The position numbers were made by a program, and so were the translations under genes. The notes beneath the pieces were generated by a model, which had not been told where the DNA came from, did not search any database, and saw only the letters and a program-made list of their open reading frames with translations. DNA of 64,000 bases from Brachionus rotundiformis (taxonomy: Eukaryota; Rotifera; Eurotatoria; Ploima; Brachionidae): NCBI GenBank assembly GCA_016802295.1, contig JAESIW010000200.1:1611210-1675209 (forward strand), read 5' to 3'. Below, piece after piece: positions 37,901-49,013 of this stretch. Within the stretch, counting starts at the first letter, position 1. Every line of letters begins with the position of its first letter.

Positions 37901-40900
37901 AATTAAAGTTTTTGTATCATCAGCAAAATTTCTCTACTTGTAGTTGTTATGATCAAGCATTAAAAGATGTTCTTTTGCTGAATTTAAAAAGTTATGGTGA
38001 ATTAAACAAAAAATATGAGTCCCAAATGAGCTATGAATTTTCTGCCGAAATCGATGAGGTTTTGGCGAGCAGTGACTTCAATAATAATCTTAGTTTTAAA
38101 TTTTTGTTATGTTACGCTATTAATTTAATTTTATTTGAATTCAAAACTGGATTACAAAATACTGATTTTTCTACAATTATGGTAAAAATAGTGGAAAAGT
38201 TGAAAAATTTTGATCACTTAGATGATGAAGCTAAACAACTTATTGGAATCTTGATTTCAAAAATTGGACCAGTTTTCACAACTAGATCAGATAATTTACT
38301 GATAAAAAGTGATTTTGATCAACGAAATAATTTCATTATGAGGAAGTTTAAGAAAGAATTAACCGATCCTATGTATTCTTTTTATTTGCATCTATATATA
38401 CATTTAAATGAATTATTGACAGACCAAAAGTAATTTTTAATAATTCCTAGCTAACTCTGTAAATTGGTAAATTGATAAAATTGTACTGTCTTTCAGATGT
38501 TTTTTTAAATTATGAAATATATTGTATTAGCTTTTTTATAGAAAAATCCAGAATTATGCATGAGTTGTTTTTAAGTCATAAGCCAAGTCAATGACTTATT
38601 TCTCAAAATTTTTTTCCAATTCAAGTTTATTTTTACCATAACTTTACTTTACTTTACAAATTTGTGTAAAGACTAAGAAAAAAAAGATTAAAGTCATGAC
38701 TTTAACTTAAAACTGTGACTTATGAACAAGTTTAGAAAAAAATGTTAAAAATTATCTTTAAGCAAGATCATTACAGTTTAGTCTTTTAGATAATCAAAAG
38801 TGCATTTTTGCTTTTTATGGTTAAATGTTTGAAAGGCCAACTTCAGCTACATAGCGTTAACTCAATAAATTAAAAATGCCTTAAAATATTTATAATATTT
38901 AAAAAAAAAAATAATATATATTCATTAGGTTTACGGAGTAATTTTAATAGTTTTGTTAAAGTAATAATATTATTTTAATCAAAGTTTAGAGACACAATTG
39001 CTCGGAAATGAAATGATAGAAATATTTTTTTCAATGCAGGAATTGGAAACATTTTTTCGTGAATATGAAAAACTTTCAAGACAATTTGTAAGTAGTGAAA
39101 GTGCCAATAGAGAGATAAATGATCTATCAAAAGACTTAACAAACCCATATGATCAGCTACTCGAATTTACAAAATTATACAACTTTGTTAGAATAAAAGT
39201 AAATTTAAAAAAATGCTCTATTTTATAAAATATTTAATTTCTATGCTCCTTAGTTATATTTTTTTGATTTTTAATTTTGATTTTAAACTAATAATCTTTA
39301 ATTTTCACTTAGCTTCATTAGGTAAAGGTATAACTTTTAAAAATCAATCAAAATTCTATCTAATGACCTATTATTAAAATTTTATTTAATAAATATTAGA
39401 GCTTTGAGCAAAAATCTGTGAATTTGGTGAAAAATTTTACTCTACTACAAAATTTCGATTGGTTTTTTGAGATTGGTCTTTATGAAACTTGGATAAGGAA
39501 TTTCGCGGAAACTTTAATCCAAACCAATTTTGTTATGGATGAACTTACCAAGAGATTTTGGAATATTTTTAATTTAAAGGTAGAAATCAATAATTTTGTA
39601 CAATAACTATTTTTATTCTTAAGACCAAGATAAGCGAATTGTTTATTTTAAATTATATAAAAATTTCTATCGAAAATAATACTGAAATCAGTGATTACAT
39701 ATCAAAAAGCATCAATTCATTTTTTGACAAAAACCTAGAAAAATTTACAAACGAAATAATATCATCGGATCAATGTAAATGTGTTAAATTTTATCTGGAA
39801 ATAATTAATTTTGTCAGGAAAGAAACTATCCAGTACCAAAAGTAACTAATAATAATGAACAAAAATTATCAAATTATTTTTTATTTATTTAGGAACGCTG
39901 TTTTTTGGTTGCATAATGTCGATTTTTGGAAAAATATTAATTTCCTAACTTTGGCTAATATTGCCCATCGAATATCAGAAGACTTCACGGCAATATACTA
40001 CGTCGAAATTTGGTACAATAAAATAATGTAAATTTTTTTAATTTTTGAAAATTAAAAAGATATCAATTTTTTTTTAAGTTGGGGGAAAAAAAGGGGCTTT
40101 AGATACTCGAATTTTGAAATTTTTAAATCTAATTTAAATTCCATTGAAATTTTGTTCGATTGTTTTGAAAATATTGGAGAAAAAAATGCTCTAGACACTG
40201 ACCTAATCTATTTGGTTCATTCCAAAAAAAAGTAAAACAAATAAAAACTTCTAATTAAAACTTTATTTTATTACATTAGATTATTAAATAATTGGGAGTA
40301 TGAAAATAATGATGATAATCAAATAAGTTTATCATCAAATACTCATTACATTTCAACTTCCGATGAAGCTTTTTTAAAGTGCCTCCAAAACAAAGGCCAG
40401 AATTATTTAAGAAATTATGCTCTAAGAAATAATGACGAAGAAACGAATTTTGAACAGTTTAAATATACCAATTCACGGAGACTTGGATGGTGGGATGATG
40501 ACTATTTTAAAAATGACTCAACCATAGAATCAGAATTCTATGATAGCTTTGATAATTTATTTACTGTTGAAATGCCGAAAAATAAGTTTATGGTAGATAC
40601 TGGGCTCAAAAACATTGAAAAATATTCGAATTATTTACTAAATGATTTATGCTTTAGCAATCTAGAGTTTAAAATTGAACATTCAATAGTTAAATTATAC
40701 AACTTAGAGGAGATTAAAAGATACTTGATATTTTTAAAAAATGATAAAGATAATTTTTATTTTGAGTCGATTACAGGCAATTTGCTTAGATATGAAAATT
40801 ATGAGACCAAAAAATTTTCTGTCAATTTAGACTCTTTTACATTATTTGATAATTTATTGAAACTAAGACTTGGATGTTGTAAGACTTTATTATACAAAAA

Positions 40901-43734
40901 TGATCAAACTTTCAAAATAAATCAGTATGAAGAAAATTTATTTGAACAATTAATTGATAATTCAATTTGTTTCAAAAAATATAAGGTAATTACTCTTAAA
41001 ATTTTAAGTCTGATAATTTAACTCTATAAATTTTATAAACCTTTAGCATTTAAAAATTTAAGTACAGAGAAGGATGAAATTTTTTTAAAACTAATTTTTT
41101 ATTAAAGATAGCACAAGTTTATGTGAACGAAATGCGCAAACTATCTTCATTGTCAAAATTAAAATGTGACATTAAAGAAGCTCAATTAGAATGTTCGAAA
41201 TCTAATTTAAAAAAAGCCAAATTTATTCTAAGAAACTCAATTGAAAATTTCGAGATCACTAAATTAAAAATGGCACCCACATCCAATCATTCTGAAATTA
41301 AAAATTACATCAAAGCTTTGAATCTCTATGGACATCTTTTGGACCAGACCAAGTCTGAAAATCCAAATTTCATAATTAAAAAAATTTTAGAAAAATCAGT
41401 TTATTATATAAATAAATTTAATTTGCAAGATTGTAGCGAAAATGTTCGATTAATTGTGGACTCATTTTTTTCTTTGGCAAAATTTGCCGATTCTCATTAT
41501 CAAAATATAGATGATTATGTAAATTCAAAATCATTTGAAGAACATGCTGAATTGGTCAAAAAGTTCCAATTAGAAAGCAACAAAACCAACATAATTGATC
41601 CGAAAAGCCAATTTAATTTAATACTTAATAAACAGTTTAATATAGACCGCGAGGAGATGGATAACTTAATCGAAAATAAAGAAGCTTATCTTTGTAAATC
41701 CATCAACTATTATCTTTATTGTCTCGAGCTCGGTTCTGATCATCAACAGGATAATTACTGTGTTTTTCGGTTGGTGTCTTTATGGACCCAAAATATTCTA
41801 AATATAAAAGTTAATAGGACCATAGAAGAGAGAATCTTTAAAATTTCAAGTTATAAATTTATTATTTTAATCTATCAACTGGCAGCTCGAATGAGTTTAA
41901 AAGCTTTAGAGTCAGACGAAGATAGCAGTCAAAGACAATTTCAGTCAATTTTAATTCCCTTGGTTACTAAGATATCACAAGAACATCCTCATCATTGCCT
42001 CCCGGTTTTATTTGCTTTTTCTAATTCTCACAAAGATTTTCTGCTGACCAAATCAGACGATGAAATTGGTAAATATTTGAAGAACGAGGACAGAGTGAAC
42101 ACAAGCAATTTTATCTTGGAAAAACTTAAAATTTCGGACAATATGGTAAAAACAATAGAATCGATGAGTCAAGTTTGTCATAGTTACATAGAATTGGCTA
42201 ATACTAATATTACTAGGCAGCAGACAACAGAGTGTTTGATCTTTCCAAAAAATCTTTTGATTAATAAGATAAAAAACTTTAAATTTACCAATGTGGTAAC
42301 TAACAGTATGCAAATTAATTCAAACGGGTGCTATGATGAGTCAAAGCTCGTCTATATTGTAAAATTTGATTCAAGGTTTAAGATAGCTAATGGCGTCAAT
42401 ATGCCTAAAATAATACATTGTCTGGGATCTGATGGTATATTGAGAAAACAGTTGGTCAAAGGTAAAGACGATTTAAGACAAGATGCTGTAATGCAGCAGT
42501 TTTTTTCTACAGTGAATGATTTGATAAAATCAAATAATTCTAGTCGTAATACAATTGAATTGAACACAATGAGAACCTACAAGATTGTTCCACTGAGTCA
42601 AAAAAGTGGAGTGATTGAATGGTGCCAGAACACATTTACAATTGGAGATTGGTTAATTGGGCAAAATCAAGATGGAGGGGCTCATAAAAAATATGAACCT
42701 AATGATCTTAGATTCGATGAATGCAAGCGTATATTATATGAAGCTAGTCAACCAAATGGTAACTAAACTAATTTGCCAATAGTATTAAGAGTTAGATCTT
42801 TAATTAAGGAATTAAAAGTATTAGATAGAGTATGAAATCAGCACTTATATTATTTTAGGAAAAAAATTTAAATAATTTTTTATAATTATTAATTTTATTT
42901 TAAATAATAAAAGGAAAATTAAAAAAAAAGTCAAAATTGGAAGTTTTTTTGGATATCACAAGCAAATTCAAGCCTGTATTTAGATATTTTTTCATGGAAA
43001 ATTTTCATCAACAAAAAGAATGGTTTGAAAAGCGACAAAATTATACAAAAAGTGTAGCAACTTCATCAATAGTGGGGTATATTGTAGGCCTTGGAGATCG
43101 ACATGTACAAAACATTCTAATTGACATGATCACTGCAGATGTTGTTCACATAGATTTAGGTATCGCTTTTGACCAAGGAAAAATTCTGCCAATACCAGAA
43201 ACAGTACCATTCAGACTTACCAGGGATGTAATAGACGGGTTTGGTGTATGTGCAGTTGAAGGTATTTTTAAAAACTGCTGTGAATCAATTTTACAGCTGT
43301 TAAAGTCATCTCGTGAGCAAATAATGACCATTTTTGAGGTTCTCTTATATGATCCTCTATACAACTGGTGCTTATCTCCAGCAAAAGCATTTATGATGCA
43401 GCAGGCTATGGAATTCAGGAATCAATCTCAAGAAGACAATGAGTCCACAATTCCCATTGGGACGTTTGATTCTTCAAACAAAGCTGGTCCAAATCAACAG
43501 ACTTCTAAATCAAGTAGATATTTTTTCATTTTCGTAAATTATTCTTAATTTTGAATCAAAGCTGAAAAAAATAAAATCGCTGAAAGAATACTTTTTCAAA
43601 TAAAGCAAAAGTTACTTGGTTACGAAAACGGAGTCCAGCTGAGTACAGATGGACAAATAAATTATTTAATTAATGAAGCGACTAATCCGGAGAATCTTTG
43701 TAGAATATATGTCGGATGGCAACCTTATTTATGA
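31928..43734 (+). CDS. ATM: ATM serine/threonine kinase (PIKK)
   Basis: ATM signals DNA double-strand breaks. About 17 exons by my reading, protein near 2900 aa. The N-terminal TAN-type region aligns with vertebrate ATM (SLDWSILFN then KTIKEKN; NWIEFINFYMSNYL). Early exons: 31928-32017, 32097-32264, 32373-32529, 32585-32939, 32987-33135, 33173-33294, 33354-33430, then one giant HEAT-repeat exon 34488-38429. Smaller FAT-region exons run to 41.0 kb. The kinase exons near 41.1-42.8 and 42.9-43.5 kb carry the ATP-binding QLVKGKDDLRQDAVMQQFF, the catalytic GLGDRHVQNILID and HIDLGIAFDQGKILP with the DLG motif. The last exon (43561-43734) encodes a FATC domain ending GWQPYL. All catalytic residues are present. 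The intron at 33136-33172 would be only 37 nt. Joins between 40.0 and 40.3 kb were not fully checked for phase. Confidence 0.93.
34122..34184. repeat. Perfect 19-bp inverted repeat in an ATM intron
   Basis: Arms ggttttcttaatgtatcat (34122-34140) and atgatacattaagaaaacc (34166-34184) are exact reverse complements around a 25-nt loop. It lies in the 1.06-kb intron 33431-34487. The arm end aagaaaacct is repeated directly just downstream (34185-34195). Confidence 0.85.
34258..34355. repeat. Dispersed repeat copy in the ATM intron
   Basis: Resembles 1495-1655 in the otoferlin intron (shared agaatg-tgtaaaa and gcaccatg-tgca blocks in order). A copy of tggcaaaatct also brackets it at 34218 and 34353. 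Confidence 0.35.
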
Positions 43735-43914
43735 TTTTTTCACTCATATTAGAAAAATAGCCAATTTAATAATTATTTTTTTTGAATAAAAAAATTAATC
43801 AAAATTTTATAATTGTTTTTATTTTTTACAATTCAATTCATACAAAATGATAGTAATAAAGTTCTTTAAAAAAAATTAACTCCTTAGAAAAAATTAAAAA
43901 AAAATCTTTTATTT

Positions 43915-44700
43915 CTATTTTGTGTTCATAGCGTCCAAAATAAGTTTAAAATCATCAAGGCAATTGTCATGAACTTGATTTTCATCTGTATTAATCACCT
44001 CTCTCAGTGATGCTATTACCTAAATATATACTTTTATAATTCAAAATTCATCATATAGCTAAAAAATTACTTGTGTCATATCTTTCAAAAAATAGACAAT
44101 CTTTAATGAAAAGTTATTTTCCTTATTAGTCTTATTATTGTCTTGGTTTTTTTTTAAATTTTTCTTCGGCTCCTTGGTCGGTGTCTCATCGTCCGCCTCC
44201 TCAATTATTGACTGCTCATCAATTTTTTCTTTTAAACTTTTTAGTTTTCCCTTATTTACTTTTTTAACTGTAGAAGTTAAATTTTTGAATTCCTGAGCAC
44301 TGCCACCAATCCTTGGTAAAATAAGTTTAATTTTATTTGGACAAGAAAAATTATCTCACAATTCGTCCTCTAATGAAGTTAAATTCGATGGGGCTTTTTC
44401 ATTTGAAGCAACACTAATGGTCGAATCACAAACGCTTTGATCACCATTTTCATCATGTTTATGGCCAAGCAATTGGAATTTATTTGACTTTAAATTTGCA
44501 AAATAATCTTCTAAACATTCTGTGATCGATGCATCAACAATTTCATTTGGAACATTGTCAATCAACCTGTCAAAGCACATTTCGATCTGGCGTTTTTTGC
44601 CTGAATAAATGCTTTCAAGCTCATCCAGAATGCTTTTACAGCCTAATTTAAAATTGATAAAAGCTAAATCATCATTATTTGATACCAAATCAATTGCCAT
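43915..44700 (-). CDS. Unrecognised 228-aa protein, convergent with ATM
   Basis: Three exons (44360-44700, 44071-44311, 43915-44019) with consensus splice sites total 687 nt in frame. It starts MAIDLVSNNDDLAFINFK. The N-terminal third looks helical and amphipathic (LDELESIYSGKKRQIEMC) and is followed by a Ser/Asn-rich acidic linker. A Lys/Glu-rich stretch (KKNLKKNQDNNKTNKENN) and a short helical C-terminus ending LILDAMNTK complete it. The plan of helical N-terminus, basic linker and short C-terminal module recalls borealin-like chromosomal passenger subunits, but I see no decisive motif and do not assign it. Its stop codon lies only 181 nt from the ATM stop. Confidence 0.6.
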
Positions 44701-44825
44701 TTTTTTATTGAAAAGAATAAAAAAGAACAAATATGAATTTTATTTGAAATGTAAATCCATTAAAAATTACAAATAATTGAAAATATTAATTACAATAATT
44801 TAAATTTTTTATAAATTCGATAAGT

Positions 44826-44897
44826 GGTTCTATGGTGTAACGGTTAGCACTCTGGACTTTGAATCCAGCGATCCGAGTTCAAATCTCGGTAGAACCT
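44826..44897 (+). tRNA. tRNA-Gln (UUG), copy 4
   Basis: The same 72-nt gene as copies 1-3, with 5' flank ttataaattcgataagtg and a T8 terminator (gcatttttttt). Confidence 0.95.
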
Positions 44898-45239
44898 TTG
44901 CATTTTTTTTGATTATTAATTTTTTAATTAATATCAAAAAATGATATGATTTTTATGAATTTAACTTAACAATTTTTCCTTAATCAAAATCTAAACAAAT
45001 ATTGTTCATTCGCTTTTTATACCACAGTTTTATTTAACAAAAAACAAAAATAATGAAAATATCCATTAAAATAAGAAAAACTTAATTTTTTATATTTCAT
45101 CAAAAATTTAAAAAAAAAAACTATCTTCAAAATCCAAATTATTTAAATATTTTTAACACATTTAATGTAAACCCATTCTGTACTTGATTTTAATGGGTCT
45201 TAATTATTTTTTTATTTAATTATATGCTTTTACTTGACA
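44898..45239. other. AT-rich DNA between tRNA-Gln copy 4 and the LINE
   Basis: The first 110 nt resemble 57640-57710 (aatttaacttaaca followed by tttaatcaaaat and aaacga/aaacaa), so the tRNA 3' flank seems to have been duplicated near copy 8. Otherwise featureless. Confidence 0.4.
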
Positions 45240-45245
45240 TATTAT

Positions 45246-45599
45246 AGTCAATAGGCGTTTCAAGTCAAAATCTGTAGTTAATCGTCCTGCACCAATACTT
45301 ATTCGCTTAAATACTGAAGAATCAAAAGCACAAGTTCTAAGATCAGCGAAAAAACTTCGTTTTTTATCTTCATATTCAGGTATATATATTTGTCCAGACT
45401 TAACTCAAGCGGAGAGAATTCTGGGGAGGCAACTCAGAGACCAACGAAATAAGCTTAATGAACAAGAAGAACTTAAAAACTCGGAAGTCCGTTGGGGAAT
45501 CAAAGACTCTAAATTCATTAAGTACAAGATCAAAAGTACACAGAACAATGTTGCAGAACCTGGAAGATCGTCCCAAATTGGGAGGAGATCAGATCATTA
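45246..45599 (+). CDS. LINE ORF1 C-terminal fragment
   Basis: Open without a start codon. It reads RPAPILIRLNTEESKAQVLR, AKKLRF, and GIYICPDLTQAERILGRQLR followed by DQRNKLNEQEEL, which resembles the C-terminal nucleic-acid-binding part of LINE ORF1 proteins (L1 ORF1p-like CTD). It ends at a stop at 45597-45599, within ORF2 but in another frame. The missing N-terminus shows that this copy is 5'-truncated. Confidence 0.7.
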
Positions 45600-48493
45600 A
45601 TAATTCAAAATTTGTCAAGTTAAACCAATTAAAATGTTTTTACACTAATTCGACATCGCTTGTTAATAAGATTGATGAACTCATTAGCATTAACCAGTTG
45701 TTTGATTCATTTGATATTCTGTTAATAGCAGAAACATGGTTTACTGATCACTTTAGCCCATCAATTCCAGGATACACTGCTTATAAAGCTAATCGAAAAA
45801 CTCGTATTGGTGGAGGCGTCTGTATTTTTTGTAAAGAAAGTTTAACTTCTTTTCCTATTGATGATCAAATTCTTAATTCAAATACAATTGAACAAGTATG
45901 GTGCTCCATCAAAGTTGGAATAGAAAACATTTTAATTGGTTGTATCTATAGACCTCCAGATTTCAACGATCAGGAGGCCCTTTTATCTATTTTTATAAGA
46001 GTTGGTGAACTTTTGTCTCATGGTTCCTATACTGGAGTTCTTATTTGTGGTGATCTTAATTTCCCTAACATTGACTGGACAAATGAACACTATAATATAG
46101 TTAATGACTCGTCAAATTCTTTCTCAGCGAGATTTAGTGATACTCTCGATGATTTGTTTTTGATACAAAATGTTCATTCACCAACTTATCAATTAAGTTC
46201 AGGTGCTATTGGTAATATTTTGGACTTGGTTATTACAGAAGAGCAAAACCGTATTACTGAAATAAGTTATGGTCCACCTTTAGGTAAAGTAAACCGTGGA
46301 CATCTCACTTTAAACTGGACTTTGAATCTAAAAGAAAGTCAAGTGTCAAAGTTCTCTAGCCGGAAATTTTTGTTTAGTAAAGGTGATTATAAATCGATTT
46401 CTCAACAGTTATTAGAAATCGATTGGTCTCATGAGATAAATAACTTAAACGTAAATGATGCTTATGATATTTTTCTGAAACATTATTCAAATATCTGCGA
46501 TCGCTTTATACCAAAAGTAAATTTAATGAATAAAAAAAGCTTTGCTCCATGGTTGACAAAGGATGTTAAAAAGAAGTTAAGAAAAAAATTTTCATCTTGG
46601 CAAGCATACAAAATGAGCGGATGGGTAAGCGAAAAATATCTTATTTTTTGTAACGCTAAAAAAGAGGCTGCTTCTGCAGTTAACATGGCTGTACGAACTT
46701 ATGAAACAAAACTAGCCAAACTCTCAAAATCAGATCCAAAACTTATATATAAATATATCAATAAAAAGAATAGAAACAGCTCAGGAATTAAGGCAATTAA
46801 AAATGCAAATAAAACAGTCATAAGTGATCCTGATGACATTGTGGAATGCTTAAATAGATATTTTCAATCAGTATTTACGTTAGATGATGTATCTAAACCT
46901 TTTCCAGCTCTTGATAAAGTCACTAATTTTATTTGTCCTAATGATATTGGCAAGATTGTAAACAATGAAAAAGTTTTAAAGAAGCTGAACTCGCTAAATA
47001 TACACAAAACATGTGGCCCAGATCTTGTTAGTAATATTGTTTTAAAGAAGGCAGCAGTTGGTCTTGTGAGCCCAATCACATTATTGTTTAGATTATCTCT
47101 CTCACAAGGAAAATTACCTTTAATTTGGAAAATGGCAAATGTGACACCCCTTTTTAAAAAAGGAAATAAGCTTGAGTCAAGCAATTATCGGCCGGTCTCA
47201 CTTACAAGTGGTATTTGCAAGATTCTCGAGAGTCTGGTCAAAGATCACATGTTAGCCTTTCTTTTAAACCTAAATCTTTTATCTGACGCACAACATGGAT
47301 ACATGCCAAAAAGATCATGTTCAACAAATTTACTTGAATCAATAGATTTTATCACATCAGCTCTAAACAAAGGATTATCTGTCGATATAATTTACACAGA
47401 TTTTTCGAAAGCGTTTGACAGAGTATCGCATAGATTATTATTATATAAGCTTAAAAGATATGGTTTTATCGATATGATTTATTTTTGGATTAGTGATTTT
47501 CTCAGCGAGAGGAAACAAAGGGTAATTTTGGGTTCATCCATGTCAAGTTGGTTAGATGTAACCAGCGGAGTACCTCAAGGTTCAGTATTAGGACCTCTAT
47601 TATTTTTGATATTTATAAACGATCTTTCGACTCGTTTAGTTAATAAATGTGAGAAATATGCCGATGATACTAAAGTTTTGTCTGTAATTAAAAGCTCCCA
47701 GGACAATCTCGTACTTCAAAAAGATATAGACTCAATTTCAAGCTGGTCACTTACTTGGGCTTTGGATTTGAATATTGAAAAATGTAATGTAATGCATGTT
47801 GGCTCAAAAAATCCTGTGTTTAACTATACCATTTTTAGCAGATACGGTACAAAGAATTTATCTAAAACAATTCTCGAAAAAGATTTAGGTGTATATATTC
47901 AAAGTGACTTGAAATGGACTAACCAAGTAAAATATTGCACGAGTCGAGGAAATCGTATTTTAGCTATGATTAGAAAAAGTTTCAGAAATTTAAACATTGA
48001 TACATTGAGAATGCTCTACACAGCACTGGTTAGACCTCATTTAGAGTTTGCCATTAGTTCATGGTGTCCATTTCTTGAAAAAGATATTTTTGAAATCGAG
48101 AAAGTACAAAGAAGAATGACAAAAATAATCCCTTCACTTCGAAAATTTGACTACTCTAAAAGACTTGAAATACTAAATTTAACTGATCTCAAAGTTAGAA
48201 GGATGAGAGGAGACTTAATCCAACTTTTTAAAGTTATTAAAAGATACGAAATTATCAATTTTGAAAATGGTATTAATTTTTCTCGAAACCAGTCGTATAG
48301 CTTAAGAAGACATGACAAATGTATAGTTAGAGAAGATGTGAAAAGTTGCATGCAACGATATCATTTTTTAACAAATCGAGTAGTTAATGTCTGGAATAGT
48401 CTACCTCAGTACATCGTCAATTCCGAATCAATCATTAATTTCAAAATTAACCTGGACAAATGGCTCAAGAAACAGTCTAATTTACTGCCATAG
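45458..48493 (+). CDS. LINE ORF2: apurinic-type endonuclease plus reverse transcriptase (1011 aa)
   Basis: Residues about 60-280 form an EEP endonuclease: LLIAETWFTDHF, IYRPPDF, GDLNFPNIDW and LDLVIT. The expected final SDH-type motif reads NRGHLTL, so the usual catalytic Asp there appears to be Gly. Residues about 510-790 are the reverse transcriptase: NYRPVSLTSGICKILE, HGYMPKRSCSTNLLE, IYTDFSKAFDRVSHRLL, SGVPQGSVLGPLLFLIFIND and YADDTKVL. The C-terminal region (RPHLEFAISSWCPF, VQRRMTKIIP, FLTNRVVNVWNSLP) is conserved with the 12-kb fragment. The frame is uninterrupted, so the copy is young. The first ATG overlaps ORF1 by about 140 nt; the true start could be later. Confidence 0.9.
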   Translation: MNKKNLKTRKSVGESKTLNSLSTRSKVHRTMLQNLEDRPKLGGDQIINNSKFVKLNQLKCFYTNSTSLVNKIDELISINQLFDSFDILLIAETWFTDHFSPSIPGYTAYKANRKTRIGGGVCIFCKESLTSFPIDDQILNSNTIEQVWCSIKVGIENILIGCIYRPPDFNDQEALLSIFIRVGELLSHGSYTGVLICGDLNFPNIDWTNEHYNIVNDSSNSFSARFSDTLDDLFLIQNVHSPTYQLSSGAIGNILDLVITEEQNRITEISYGPPLGKVNRGHLTLNWTLNLKESQVSKFSSRKFLFSKGDYKSISQQLLEIDWSHEINNLNVNDAYDIFLKHYSNICDRFIPKVNLMNKKSFAPWLTKDVKKKLRKKFSSWQAYKMSGWVSEKYLIFCNAKKEAASAVNMAVRTYETKLAKLSKSDPKLIYKYINKKNRNSSGIKAIKNANKTVISDPDDIVECLNRYFQSVFTLDDVSKPFPALDKVTNFICPNDIGKIVNNEKVLKKLNSLNIHKTCGPDLVSNIVLKKAAVGLVSPITLLFRLSLSQGKLPLIWKMANVTPLFKKGNKLESSNYRPVSLTSGICKILESLVKDHMLAFLLNLNLLSDAQHGYMPKRSCSTNLLESIDFITSALNKGLSVDIIYTDFSKAFDRVSHRLLLYKLKRYGFIDMIYFWISDFLSERKQRVILGSSMSSWLDVTSGVPQGSVLGPLLFLIFINDLSTRLVNKCEKYADDTKVLSVIKSSQDNLVLQKDIDSISSWSLTWALDLNIEKCNVMHVGSKNPVFNYTIFSRYGTKNLSKTILEKDLGVYIQSDLKWTNQVKYCTSRGNRILAMIRKSFRNLNIDTLRMLYTALVRPHLEFAISSWCPFLEKDIFEIEKVQRRMTKIIPSLRKFDYSKRLEILNLTDLKVRRMRGDLIQLFKVIKRYEIINFENGINFSRNQSYSLRRHDKCIVREDVKSCMQRYHFLTNRVVNVWNSLPQYIVNSESIINFKINLDKWLKKQSNLLP

Positions 48494-48551
48494 CTTCGAA
48501 GAAGCTTAACCCAATAGGGTCGCAGTATTATTTACTACTACTACTACTAAT

Positions 48552-49010
48552 TGTTCATAAAATGATATAATTTTATTTTATTTTTATATTGAGTTGTTTC
48601 AACTCAGGTAAAAATTGTCAAAAATTAAAAAGGATATATTTTTTTAATATTTTTGTGGTCTTCTTAATCGAATAAGTGTCATTTCTATAATAAGCGATTT
48701 TTTTTAATTATGTGTTCGATACATGATGATGTTCACATTGGGAATCTTTATTTTTATGGATTATTTTTAAAAATTGAGTACATTTATTTTATAATTGTGG
48801 TATTATGTTAAAATATTGTGTACTTGATTTAAACATTTTTGCAGGCTATCGTACAAACTATCAGTGCATATATATAATATTTCTTAATTTTTGTACCCGA
48901 ACCTAAATACGAAACTTATATTTTTGTAATTAAAAAAATAATTAAAATTATTTATTTTATTTTAAAATTGTTTTAATTTATACCCCAGCTCTTAAAACCA
49001 AAACTTAAAT
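48552..49010. other. AT-rich DNA downstream of the LINE
   Basis: No gene recognisable; probably the interrupted intergenic region into which the LINE was inserted. Confidence 0.4.
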
Positions 49011-49013
49011 TTA

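Larger units (their letters stand above)
45240..48551 (+). mobile_element. Nearly full-length non-LTR retrotransposon (CR1/L2-like LINE), 5'-truncated in ORF1
   Basis: The element begins inside ORF1 and ends in a short stem-loop (agcttc/gaagct at 48492-48506), gggtcgcagt and a run of TAC repeats, the tail type of CR1/L2-like LINEs. It encodes the C-terminal part of ORF1 and an uninterrupted ORF2. It lies between tRNA-Gln copies 4 and 5. The related fragment at 12280-13316 shares the 3' architecture. No target-site duplication is obvious. Clade is judged from domain order and motifs only. Confidence 0.88.

Noticed and set aside
40081..40106. gggggaaaaaaggggcttta as a possible regulatory or G-rich element.
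   Set aside because: It is the 3' part of a short ATM intron ending at the acceptor before tactcgaat; no further support.
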